A stretch of DNA of 45,765 nucleotides from Prevotella sp. GTDB taxonomy: Bacteria > Bacteroidota > Bacteroidia > Bacteroidales > Bacteroidaceae. A model generated the notes under the pieces. It saw only the letters and a program-made list of their open reading frames with translations, was not told the DNA's origin and searched no databases. Shown here piece after piece: positions 38,091 to 45,765 of the stretch. Position numbers and translations under genes: made by a program. How positions within the stretch are numbered: position 1 is the stretch's first letter; each line of letters begins with the position of its first letter. The stretch covers positions 1 through 45,765 of the forward strand of contig JAEEVT010000007.1 of the NCBI GenBank assembly GCA_016291005.1, written 5' to 3'.

Positions 38091-39751
38091 TATATTACGC
38101 TGAACGTCTTCGTGTCCATCAGGTGGCGGTCGGTAATCTTAATGTCTGGGATTACCGGCAGGCACATGAATGCCATCGTGATAAAGGGTGACTTCATCTG
38201 ACAACCAATGTCCTTTACCTTCTCCTGAATGCACAGCGTGCGGAAAGCAATCTCATGGCCACTCATCGGTGCCATCAGTCCGGCAATGGGCAGAGGGATG
38301 TCTTGCATTTCTTCAGCACTGACTACCACCTGTCCGCCCTGCATCTCGACAATACGGTTGATGGCCTTGACGATGTACTCGTCATCGGAACCGATTGCCA
38401 CGATGTTATGACAGTCGTGAGCCACCGAACCGGCTATGGCACCCTCCTTGATGTCGAAGCCGCGCACCAGTCCTACTACGGGTTTGGCACCAGGCTCGTA
38501 ACGGTTATAGACCACGATCTTCTGCACCTCCGTCCACGGATAGTGTGAGTCGAACAGGGGATTACCGGTCAGCGTCACCTCGTCGTGGGCTGTCAACAGA
38601 CTACCGTCGGTAGCATGTATGATGTGAACCGTGTCGCCGGCATGGATGTCCATGGCGATATCGGCTGCGGTAATGGGGGCGGCAACGAAGTTGTTTGGGA
38701 AATTCTCGTCTAAGAGATAGTCTGATATTTCGGGATGTCTCGAGGGTAGGTTGGAATTGTAGTCGAACACCTCCTCGCCGCGAATCCACGTACTCTCTAC
38801 TCGGAAGTGCGGTGTGATACTGTCAACGGTAATAAACGTTGCAGGGTCGCCCACCTGCAGCAGTCCCCACTTCTGCCGATAGTGCTTCTGGGCATTGACG
38901 CTGGCAGCCTGCAAGACGTCCCACAGGTCGTAGCCCTCGGCCAGGGCACGCTTCACGATGAGGTTGATATGGCCTCGCACGAAGTCGTCGGGGTGACAGT
39001 CGTCGGTACAGAACATCACCATGTTGGGACTCTCCTTAATCAGCGGACTCAGCAACTTGTAGTCCTTGGCAGCACTACCCTCGCGGATGATGACCTTCAT
39101 GCCGGCATTGATGCACGACCGGCCCTCGTCCAGTGTCGAGCACTCGTGGTCGGTGGTAATGCCTGCTGCGGCATACCGGTCACGCTGTTGTCCTGTCAGT
39201 CCTGGGGCGTGACCGTCGACGGGCTTGCCGTTACGTTGGGCAGCCGCAATCTTGGCCATCACCTCCTTGTCACTATTCAGCACACCGGGATAGTTCATCA
39301 TCTCAGCTAAGAAGCCGATGTCGTCGCGGGCCATGAGGGCCTCCGTGTCCTTGACGTCGATGACCTTACCGCAGGTCTCAATGTCGCCACCTACGGCAGG
39401 CACACAGCTTGGCGCGCCGAACAGGAAGTTGAAACGAGCCTCGTTGCCGGAGCGAATCATGTAGTCAACGCCCTCTACGCCTAAGACGTTGCCAATCTCG
39501 TGCGGGTCGGCAATGACGCCTATCGTTCCGTGGCTGACGGCGATGCGTGCAAACTTGTGCGGCACCATCATGCTGCTCTCAATGTGTACGTGGCTGTCTA
39601 TGAAACCAGGCATCACGTACGGCCAGGGCTTCTCGTCCTCAGGCAGTTTACACGGTTTAATCTCTACGATGGTTTCGTTCTCAATGACCAGTTCGCCGTC
39701 GAATATCTCGCGGCGCATCACGTCCACTATATGACCTTTAATCTTCTCCAT
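38087..39751 (-). CDS. ade: Adenine deaminase
   Basis: This amidohydrolase converts adenine to hypoxanthine and ammonia for purine salvage. The 554-residue protein shows VMPGFIDSHVHIESSMM (metal-binding His-x-His), ISHGTIGVIADPHEIGNVLG-like residues (VSHGTIGVIADPHEIGN), DGHAPGLTG, GITTDHECST and MFCTDDCHPDDF. The Ade C-terminal domain has SVAHDCHNIVAIG and PLPIAGLMAP. Length is typical of bacterial Ade. A SemiSWEET-like gene lies 23 bases upstream on the same strand and shares its promoter. Confidence 0.96.
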   Translation of the reverse strand: MEKIKGHIVDVMRREIFDGELVIENETIVEIKPCKLPEDEKPWPYVMPGFIDSHVHIESSMMVPHKFARIAVSHGTIGVIADPHEIGNVLGVEGVDYMIRSGNEARFNFLFGAPSCVPAVGGDIETCGKVIDVKDTEALMARDDIGFLAEMMNYPGVLNSDKEVMAKIAAAQRNGKPVDGHAPGLTGQQRDRYAAAGITTDHECSTLDEGRSCINAGMKVIIREGSAAKDYKLLSPLIKESPNMVMFCTDDCHPDDFVRGHINLIVKRALAEGYDLWDVLQAASVNAQKHYRQKWGLLQVGDPATFITVDSITPHFRVESTWIRGEEVFDYNSNLPSRHPEISDYLLDENFPNNFVAAPITAADIAMDIHAGDTVHIIHATDGSLLTAHDEVTLTGNPLFDSHYPWTEVQKIVVYNRYEPGAKPVVGLVRGFDIKEGAIAGSVAHDCHNIVAIGSDDEYIVKAINRIVEMQGGQVVVSAEEMQDIPLPIAGLMAPMSGHEIAFRTLCIQEKVKDIGCQMKSPFITMAFMCLPVIPDIKITDRHLMDTKTFSVIY

Positions 39752-39774
39752 AAAATCTTCAATTCTTCATTCCT

Positions 39775-40068
39775 TCAATTCTTCTTCCCGTAGTCGTTTC
39801 GCATCTTGATCACAAAAATGATGACTGAACAGGTGGCGGTGATGAAGTTGGTGATGAAAAAGAAGATACCTACTTCAATGCCCTGCCTGATGCACAGCAT
39901 CAATCCTTGGCACATAAAACATAAGCTTCCGACGGCCATCATGATGAAGCCCGGAAGTGATATACCGTCCGTTTTGCGGGTACGAATGGTCTGAATGGCT
40001 TGGGGCAGATAGCCTAAGATAAGGCCAATGCTGCCTAACCAACCGAAAATCTGATATAACATGTCCAT
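39775..40068 (-). CDS. SemiSWEET / PQ-loop membrane transporter
   Basis: This is a 97-residue, three-helix membrane protein with the PQ-loop motif GYLPQAIQTIRTRKTDGISLP (about 17-37), then GFIMMAVGSLCFMCQGLM and GIFFFITNFITATCSVIIF. Known SemiSWEETs form dimers that move sugars by facilitated diffusion. The substrate here is unknown. The ATG at 40068 (MDMLYQIFGWLGSIG) is chosen over the ORF-track start, which lies upstream of the promoter box. It is likely co-transcribed with ade, 23 bases downstream. Confidence 0.88.
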   Translation of the reverse strand: MDMLYQIFGWLGSIGLILGYLPQAIQTIRTRKTDGISLPGFIMMAVGSLCFMCQGLMLCIRQGIEVGIFFFITNFITATCSVIIFVIKMRNDYGKKN

Positions 40069-40090
40069 AGTAATAGTTTTAGTTAGTGCT

Positions 40091-40099
40091 GCAAAGTTA
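40091..40099 (-). promoter_or_regulatory. Promoter -7 box of the SemiSWEET-ade pair
   Basis: The minus strand reads TAACTTTGC, about 23 bases before the chosen ATG. Confidence 0.7.
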
Positions 40100-40226
40100 C
40101 AATAAATTTGAATAATTATCAAGTTGCTTTTGTTAAATAAACGAAAAAGTGCAGAGCTGCGTTTTAACCATTCTTGGCTTTTTGGAGTCTAAAAGTTAAT
40201 TATTCACCAGCAAAAACTAATAAGTT

Positions 40227-43200
40227 TTGAATTACCGTCTTACCATATTAGTCGTGTTGAGTTGGATGTTCGGCCTGAACATCGCAGCCCAGAATTCGTC
40301 GCTGTCTGCCCAAGCCGTCGATGCCAATACGGGAGAAGCGCTTGTGAAGGCTACGTCGCAACTCTATCGTATTGCCGACCGTCGTGGAGGAGGACATGAT
40401 ACGACGTTTGTGTCTGGAACCTACTCGGACGGTCGGGGGCGTATCGCCTTCAATCATATCGCGGCAGGAAACTACCTGCTGCGAGTGTCGTATCTGGGTT
40501 ACAAGACAGTGGACAAACCGTTCCGTACGAATGGCAGCGAGCCGCAGGCTCTCGGCAAGATCCGTATGAAGGCCAATTCTAACGAGCTGGCCGAGACAGT
40601 GGTGACGGCTAATCTTCCCAAGATGCTGGTGAAGGACGATACCGTGGTCTATAATGCCGATGCTTTCCGTGTGCCTGAGGGTTCCGTCGTCGAGGCTTTG
40701 GTCGAGGCCTTGCCAGGTGCTAAGATTGACGAAGATGGTAAAATCACCATCAACGGCAAGGACGTGAAGAAGTTTAAGATGGACGGTCGCGACTTCATGA
40801 CGGGCAACAACGATGCGGTGATGAAGAACTTGCCGTCGTACGTGATAGACCAGGTGAAGGCCTACGACGAGAAGAGCGACCTGTCGCGAATGACTGGTCT
40901 GGACGACGGCAATGACGACTTCGTACTGGAGTTTGTCACCAAGCGGAGTGCCCGCAAAGGCATACAAGCCAACCCGGACTTAGGCTATGGTACCCACGGA
41001 CGCTACGGTATCCGACTTACCGCTATGAAGCCTTTCGGCAAGATGCGCTATACTTTTATGGGTAATGCCAACAACGTGAACGACCGCAACTTCTCGGGTC
41101 GTGGCGGACGAGGTCGCGGCAATGGCCAGGGCCAGCGCACCACGAAGACGGCAGCCTTGGACGCCAGCTACGAGAACGACCGTAACCTGAAGTGGAGCGG
41201 TCGTGTGACGTGGAGCCACGGCGACAACGACAACTGGAACAAGACGGCTTCCGAGAGCTTTGTCATTACCCGTGGCGGCGCCTTCTCGAACAGCGTCAGC
41301 CAGAGCTACTCGCGCAACAACAACTGGACGGCTAACATGAACCTGCAATGGAACATTGACTCGCTGACCACCCTCTCGTTCCGCCCTGACGTGAGCTATC
41401 AGACCAACGACAGCCGCAGCGCCTCGACGTCGGCGTCGTTCAATGCCGATCCTTATTTATATGTCTATGACCCGCTGACCCCGGAGGGCTTGATGGAGAT
41501 GCACCGTCTTGGGCTGGCCGTCAACAGCCGCCAGAACAAGGGCTTGACATACGGCGATGACAAGAATGCCAACGCCCAGCTGCAGGTCTATCGCCGACTG
41601 GGCGGCAAGGGTCGTCATGTGGCCATCAGCTCGAACTTCAGATATCGCGACGGCAACAACCAGAATGCCAACCTCTCGAGCGTACATCTTTATCAGCAGA
41701 AGGACATTTACGGCAACGACTCCACCTACCAGACCAACCGCTATACTGACTCAGCCAGCGACCAGCTGAGCTATTCGATAGGCGTCACCTATACCGAGCC
41801 CATCCTCCTCTTCAACTCCCGCCGCAATGACCGTTCGCGCCGCGGCGATGACGGTTCGCGCTCTGCGGATTCCTCGCAGAGAGAAGGCCGTCGTGGCTCC
41901 TTTGGTGGCGGTGGCGGCGGTCCCTTCGGCGGAGGTGGTGGCCGCCGTGGTCCCTTCGGGGGCGGCGGACGTGGCCGTGGCTTCGGACAGCAGGGACTCT
42001 TCCTCCAGCTGAACTACCGCTACTCCTACAGTCACCAGAAGAACGATCCTGCCACCTACGACTTCCCCGACCTTTCGGATGAGGCTTTTGTCAACTCACT
42101 GAACGAATACAGGTCGTGGATGACGCTGTTCGGCTATTTGGACAATCCCTACGAGACCTATCTCAGCATCCCTCTGAGTCGTTTTTCCGAACGGACGGAG
42201 TACGGCCATAACGCCGACGTCCAGCTGCGATACATCCGCGAGAAGGTCAACCTGAATGCGGGCATCTCGCTCCAGCCGGAGAAGTCGCACTACATCCAGC
42301 AATACCTCAACCGCGACATCGACACGGTGAGAACCGTCACCGTTCTCTCGCCGACTATGAACCTGCGCGTCCGCTTCAACCAGCAGACCAACCTCCAGGT
42401 GCAGTTCCGCGGCCAGACGCAGCAGCCAAACATCACCCAACTGCTCGACATCTACGACGACACCAATCCCCTGAACATCAACGTGGGTAACCCCGGCCTG
42501 GATCCCTCGTTCACCTCAAACCTCAGGGCCAACTTCCAGATGATGCGCCAGACGCGCTTCGTGACCGACGAGATGGGATTCCAGGTGCCTATGGCCCAGC
42601 GCCACTGGAGTTTCAACGCCAACGGCTCATGGCAGGTGGTCAGCAAGGCCATCGGCAACATTGTGACCTATAACGAAGTGACAGGCGGACGCATCACCCG
42701 CCCCGAGAACATCAACGGCAACTGGAATGCCAGTCTTGGCGTAGGCTTCAACATCGGCCTCGACACGCTGAACCGCTGGGACATCAGTGGTTCCATCAAC
42801 GGACGCTACGACCACCGCATAGGCTACGTCAACCTTTACCGCACGGCAAACTCAGAACGTAACGTCACACATACCTATAACCTCTCACCCGACATCTCGC
42901 TCAGCTACCGTAACTCCTGGTTCAGCGGTTCCTTAAACGGACGCCTCAACTATGCCAGGACGGAGAACCGGCTTCAGGCTTCCAACAACCTGACGACGTG
43001 GAACTACTCCTATGGTGCCAGTACGAAGATTACCTTCCCGTGGGGTACCAGTCTGAGTACCGACATCAACATGTTCAGCAAGCGCGGCTACAGCGACGAG
43101 TCGCTGAATACCAACGAACTGATCTGGAATGCCCAGCTGTCGCAAGGTTTCCTGCGAGGCAAGCGCCTGACGGTCATGCTGCAATTGTATGACATCCTGC

Positions 43201-43487
43201 ATGAGCAGACCACCTTCTCACGTATGGTCAACGCCAACGGCTGGCGTGACCAGGAGGTTAACGCCATCACATCCTACGCCATGCTGCACGTCAGCTACCG
43301 CTTGAACTTCTTCGGTGGCGGACAAGGTCGTGGCGGACGTGGCAACTGGCGCAATCGCCGAGGTGGAAGAGAAGAAGGTGACTTCCCTGGCGGTCCTGGT
43401 GGCTTCCCGGGTGGTGGGCCTGGCGGCTTCCCCGGCGGTGGTCCCGGCGGATTCCCAGGTGGCGGCGGTCCCGGCGGCGGCTTCTGA
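40227..43487 (+). CDS. TonB-dependent-receptor-like outer-membrane barrel with glycine-rich tail
   Basis: The 1086-residue frame has a signal peptide (LTILVVLSWMFGLNIAAQ) and a carboxypeptidase-regulatory-like domain (VDANTGEALVKATSQLY...HIAAGNYLLRVSYLGYKTV). A plug-like region follows (VYNADAFRVPEGSVVEALVEALPGAKIDEDGKI; INGKDVKKFKMDGRDF). A long aromatic-rich barrel comes next (OMP_b-brl_3 type). The ligand is unknown and no SusD partner lies beside it. The only upstream start is TTG at 40227, with two stop codons just before it. ATG at 40266 would cut the signal peptide. Gly/Arg-rich loops occur at about 290-300, 540-590 and the C-terminus, where PGGF/PGGGP repeats replace the usual terminal strand. 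Confidence 0.85.
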   Translation: MNYRLTILVVLSWMFGLNIAAQNSSLSAQAVDANTGEALVKATSQLYRIADRRGGGHDTTFVSGTYSDGRGRIAFNHIAAGNYLLRVSYLGYKTVDKPFRTNGSEPQALGKIRMKANSNELAETVVTANLPKMLVKDDTVVYNADAFRVPEGSVVEALVEALPGAKIDEDGKITINGKDVKKFKMDGRDFMTGNNDAVMKNLPSYVIDQVKAYDEKSDLSRMTGLDDGNDDFVLEFVTKRSARKGIQANPDLGYGTHGRYGIRLTAMKPFGKMRYTFMGNANNVNDRNFSGRGGRGRGNGQGQRTTKTAALDASYENDRNLKWSGRVTWSHGDNDNWNKTASESFVITRGGAFSNSVSQSYSRNNNWTANMNLQWNIDSLTTLSFRPDVSYQTNDSRSASTSASFNADPYLYVYDPLTPEGLMEMHRLGLAVNSRQNKGLTYGDDKNANAQLQVYRRLGGKGRHVAISSNFRYRDGNNQNANLSSVHLYQQKDIYGNDSTYQTNRYTDSASDQLSYSIGVTYTEPILLFNSRRNDRSRRGDDGSRSADSSQREGRRGSFGGGGGGPFGGGGGRRGPFGGGGRGRGFGQQGLFLQLNYRYSYSHQKNDPATYDFPDLSDEAFVNSLNEYRSWMTLFGYLDNPYETYLSIPLSRFSERTEYGHNADVQLRYIREKVNLNAGISLQPEKSHYIQQYLNRDIDTVRTVTVLSPTMNLRVRFNQQTNLQVQFRGQTQQPNITQLLDIYDDTNPLNINVGNPGLDPSFTSNLRANFQMMRQTRFVTDEMGFQVPMAQRHWSFNANGSWQVVSKAIGNIVTYNEVTGGRITRPENINGNWNASLGVGFNIGLDTLNRWDISGSINGRYDHRIGYVNLYRTANSERNVTHTYNLSPDISLSYRNSWFSGSLNGRLNYARTENRLQASNNLTTWNYSYGASTKITFPWGTSLSTDINMFSKRGYSDESLNTNELIWNAQLSQGFLRGKRLTVMLQLYDILHEQTTFSRMVNANGWRDQEVNAITSYAMLHVSYRLNFFGGGQGRGGRGNWRNRRGGREEGDFPGGPGGFPGGGPGGFPGGGPGGFPGGGGPGGGF
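41861..41881 (+). repeat. Palindromic element in frame within the receptor gene
   Basis: CTCTGCG-GATTCCT-CGCAGAG forms a perfect 7-bp stem preceded by GGTTCGCG. The layout (CGCG + CTC... stem + ...GAG) parallels the rmuC element, and its right arm CGCAGAGAGAA also occurs at 26415. Confidence 0.55.
43381..43487 (+). repeat. Glycine/proline-rich tandem repeat at the receptor C-terminus
   Basis: The DNA word GGCGGTCCTGGCGGCTTCCC and variants recur with about 24-base spacing, encoding repeated PGGGPGGF up to the stop codon. Confidence 0.85.
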
Positions 43488-43541
43488 TTAACAAAATGAC
43501 AAGTTTTTGAAGTTTTATTTGGAAATTTAGTAAAAACTGCC

Positions 43542-43549
43542 TATCTTTG
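43542..43549 (+). promoter_or_regulatory. Promoter -7 box of the guanine deaminase gene
   Basis: TATCTTTG with TTTG (43518-43521) 20 bases upstream. The leader of about 45 bases holds a small hairpin, AAGGCA/TGCCTT (43561-43578). No purine riboswitch fold was recognised. Confidence 0.75.
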
Positions 43550-43602
43550 CAACCAAAGATAAGGCAGTTCTTTGCCTTAGGCTATTTCTTAAACTACATA
43601 TT

Positions 43603-44904
43603 ATGAAAAAGGTATATAAGGCACATATTCTGTTTACGAAGGAGAAGGACCACTTTGAGGTTTTTGAGAACGGCTACGTTGCTGTTGAGGACGGGATTGT
43701 TATAGGTGTCGCAAACAGTCTGAAGGATTTGGATTGTGAGGACGCTGAGGTCGTTGACTTCGGCAACAAACTGCTCATCCCAGCCATGAACGACATGCAC
43801 GTCCATGCCCCGCAGGTGCACAACCAGGGCGTAGCGATGGATCTTGAACTGCTGCCGTGGTTGCAGAACTATACCTTCCCCGAGGAGTCGAAGTATGCCG
43901 ACGTACACTATGCCGAGCGCATGTATCGCCGTTTCCTGCATACCCAGTGGCTCTTCGGTACAATGCGCAGCGTGGTCTTCGGCACCATACATACTGAGAG
44001 TACCCGCATCCTGATGAAGTTGTATCAGGAAGCCGGCATGGGCGCTATGGTCGGCAAGGTGGCGATGAACCGCAACTGCCCTGACACGCTCAACGAAGGC
44101 GTCGAAGCCTACACCGAAGGCATGGAGTCCCTCATCAAGGAATTTGCTCCCCTCGCCTCTTGGAGAGGGGGTGGGGGAGAGGCATCTCTCGTTCGTCCCA
44201 TCATCACCCCGCGCTTTGTACCGTCGTGTACGCCGGAGTTGCTGAAAGCCTGTGGCGAACTGGCTGCCAAGTACCAGTTGCCCGTACAGTCGCACTTGTC
44301 GGAGAATACGTCTGAGATAGCCTGGGTGGCAGAGCTGGAGAAGGAGAGTACCAGCTATGGCGATGCCTACAACCGCTACGGACTCTTCGGTCAGACACCT
44401 ACCATCATGGCCCACTGCGTATGGACAAACGGCAGCGAACTGGAGCTGATGAAGCAGAACGGCGTCATGGTGGCCCATTGTCCCACGTCGAACTTCAACC
44501 TGTCGTCAGGACTGGCTCCCATCCGCACGTTCCTCGACGAAGGACTGCCCATCGGTCTGGGCAGCGACATCAGCGGCGGCCACGACCTGAACATGTTCCG
44601 CATGCTGGTCTATGCCATCCAGGTCAGCAAGATGCACTATCAGATTGACAAGAGCAAGGCCTTCCTCACGTTGCCCGAGATATTCTGGATTGCCACCAAG
44701 TCGGCTGGCTCGTTCTTCGGCAAGGTGGGCAGCTTCGAACCCGGCTACGAGTTCGACGCACTGGTCATCGACGATGAAGTGTTGCATCCTGACGAATACT
44801 CTCTACTGCACCGCCTGGAGCGCTTCATCTATGTGGGTGACGACCGCCAGATAGTCCAACGCTTCTGTCGCGGACAAGAGGTGCAGGAACCTGAGATGAT
44901 TTAG
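43603..44904 (+). CDS. guaD: Guanine deaminase-like amidohydrolase
   Basis: This cytoplasmic zinc hydrolase probably deaminates guanine to xanthine. The 433-residue protein has IPAMNDMHVHAPQ (metal His-x-His, about 62-74) and LLPWLQNYTFPEESKY, a guanine deaminase hallmark. Then come TPRFVPSCTPELL, PVQSHLSENTSEI, IMAHCVWTNG, VAHCPTSNFNLSSG and IGLGSDISGGHDLNM (metal Asp). The stretch LASWRGGGGEASLV (about residues 185-198) is encoded by a GC-rich palindromic repeat and sits just before RPIITPRF, so it is probably a surface insertion. The substrate is inferred from motifs only; a related aminohydrolase is possible. Confidence 0.9.
   Translation: MKKVYKAHILFTKEKDHFEVFENGYVAVEDGIVIGVANSLKDLDCEDAEVVDFGNKLLIPAMNDMHVHAPQVHNQGVAMDLELLPWLQNYTFPEESKYADVHYAERMYRRFLHTQWLFGTMRSVVFGTIHTESTRILMKLYQEAGMGAMVGKVAMNRNCPDTLNEGVEAYTEGMESLIKEFAPLASWRGGGGEASLVRPIITPRFVPSCTPELLKACGELAAKYQLPVQSHLSENTSEIAWVAELEKESTSYGDAYNRYGLFGQTPTIMAHCVWTNGSELELMKQNGVMVAHCPTSNFNLSSGLAPIRTFLDEGLPIGLGSDISGGHDLNMFRMLVYAIQVSKMHYQIDKSKAFLTLPEIFWIATKSAGSFFGKVGSFEPGYEFDALVIDDEVLHPDEYSLLHRLERFIYVGDDRQIVQRFCRGQEVQEPEMI
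44149..44181 (+). repeat. GC-rich element in frame within the guanine deaminase gene
   Basis: CCCCTCGCCTCTTGGAGAGG followed by GGGTGGGGGAG resembles the C-run/G-run element at 475-508 (CCCCCTCCCTTGTGGAGGGG then GTGGGGGG). Its stem is less perfect here. Confidence 0.6.
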
Positions 44905-45031
44905 TCGCTTTTTTCGGCAAAAGCCAGACTTGAGAAGGTTAATTTTCCGTAAAATTATTATTTTAAGTTAAAAATAGTCAACGGGAAGTAACTTTATACT
45001 TTATATATTAGGTGGAATGGAATAATTGTTG

Positions 45032-45039
45032 TACCTTTG
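45032..45039 (+). promoter_or_regulatory. rpsL (str operon) promoter -7 box
   Basis: TACCTTTG followed by C, about 95 bases before the rpsL ATG. The remaining 229-base gap after guanine deaminase shows no gene; it is A/T-rich, as expected for a ribosomal protein leader. Confidence 0.75.
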
Positions 45040-45133
45040 CAGCCCGAAACGCCTTTTTGCGAGGGAGCTGAAGGTGTAACTGGTTGAATTTGAACAAAAT
45101 AATATATAATCAAAATTTAAAAACAAATTTATT

Positions 45134-45514
<381 letters not shown>

Positions 45515-45525
45515 GAAGAGTTGGT

Positions 45526-45615
45526 GAGTTTTTGGGTTTTTAGTTCCAGGGTGCTCGGAGATGAGCAGGCTCAGAACTGAGGAAAGACTCAAAAAACTCA
45601 AAAACTCAAAAACTT
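45526..45615 (+). promoter_or_regulatory. Structured intercistronic region after rpsL
   Basis: The 251 bases from rpsL to the window end contain no gene I can support. They hold nested inverted repeats: AGTTC (45542-45546) with GAACT (45574-45578), and inside them TGCTC (45552) with GAGCA (45563). A competing stem, TGAGC (45562) with GCTCA (45569), excludes the inner one. Outside, GAGTTTTTGGGTTTTT can pair loosely with the AAAACTCAAAAACTC repeats. In E. coli the S12-S7 gap is where S7 represses the operon, so a regulatory role is possible. Confidence 0.4.
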
Positions 45616-45765
45616 ACAAAACTCAGAAAACTTTTAGAAAAGAAAAAATCCGTTTTGCTGGAGATTTTGTTATAGACAGGTTGAGTAAATGCCCATGTGA
45701 GAGCGTTGAAGAACGAGAAAAGAACAGCCCCAAGCAGACACAATTAAAATTAGTAAAACTAAAAA

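Noticed and set aside
43550-43602. Purine riboswitch upstream of guanine deaminase
   Set aside because: The leader is about 45 bases with one small hairpin and lacks the three-way junction and conserved loops.

Overview
This window looks like a chromosomal core segment of a member of the Bacteroidales, most likely Prevotellaceae; the genus cannot be fixed from sequence alone. The evidence is the gene content (a SprA/Sov gliding and type IX secretion protein beside ruvA, DUF3822 beside rsmD, a TonB-dependent receptor-like barrel, a dxs-trkA-trkH cluster) and the promoters. Gene after gene is preceded by the Bacteroidetes -7 box TAnnTTTG, often with TTG or TTTG about 19-20 bases upstream. No rRNA, tRNA, CRISPR array, integrase, transposase or phage gene was seen.

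Layout. 1-2.2 kb (-): start of sprA (cut by the window edge), ruvA, meso-diaminopimelate dehydrogenase. 2.5-4.7 kb (+): glycyl-tRNA synthetase and an FKBP lipoprotein. 4.7-12.4 kb (-): dxs, trkA, trkH, manA, then an ABC-type ATPase and a DUF4435/TOPRIM-like protein whose pairing recalls the PARIS defence system. 12.5-19.4 kb (+): a full glycine cleavage locus, lplA-gcvT-gcvH-gcvPA-gcvPB-lpd, with a split P-protein. 19.5-22.3 kb (-): histidine phosphatase and GH28 glycosidase. 22.4-22.9 kb: non-coding, with a large inverted repeat around a 40-bp perfect palindrome and a 22-bp tandem repeat. 22.9-26.4 kb (+): dnaG and cardiolipin synthase. 26.4-28.0 kb (-): rsmD, DUF3822 and an unlisted 29-residue membrane peptide. 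28.1-31.6 kb (+): RecD-like helicase, rmuC, phosphopantetheinyl transferase. 31.6-36 kb: small outer-membrane barrel (-), zinc metallopeptidase (+), nadB (-), PBP4-type carboxypeptidase (+). 36.4-40.1 kb: mutY and purN (+), then SemiSWEET and adenine deaminase (-). 40.2-45.8 kb (+): TonB-receptor-like barrel, guanine deaminase-like amidohydrolase, rpsL, and probably the leader of the next str-operon gene.

The genes are mostly housekeeping. The clearest joint function is glycine cleavage: LplA can load lipoate on GcvH, GcvPA/PB decarboxylate glycine, GcvT passes the one-carbon unit to folate, and Lpd reoxidises the lipoate arm. TrkA/TrkH form a potassium uptake system. Purine metabolism appears three times (purN, ade, guanine deaminase).

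The most unusual feature is the small repeats. At least four kinds of short palindromic or hairpin elements recur between genes and also sit in frame inside conserved enzymes (gcvPB, rmuC, the RecD-like helicase, guanine deaminase, the receptor). Other enzymes carry low-complexity or tandem inserts (lpd, mutY, cls, gcvPA, ruvA, dacB, the phosphatase). In two families the flank is kept while the stem changes with compensating bases. I judged this, the PARIS-like pair, the palindrome upstream of dnaG and the 29-residue peptide most worth checking. All calls rest on reading the sequence; no database search was run.
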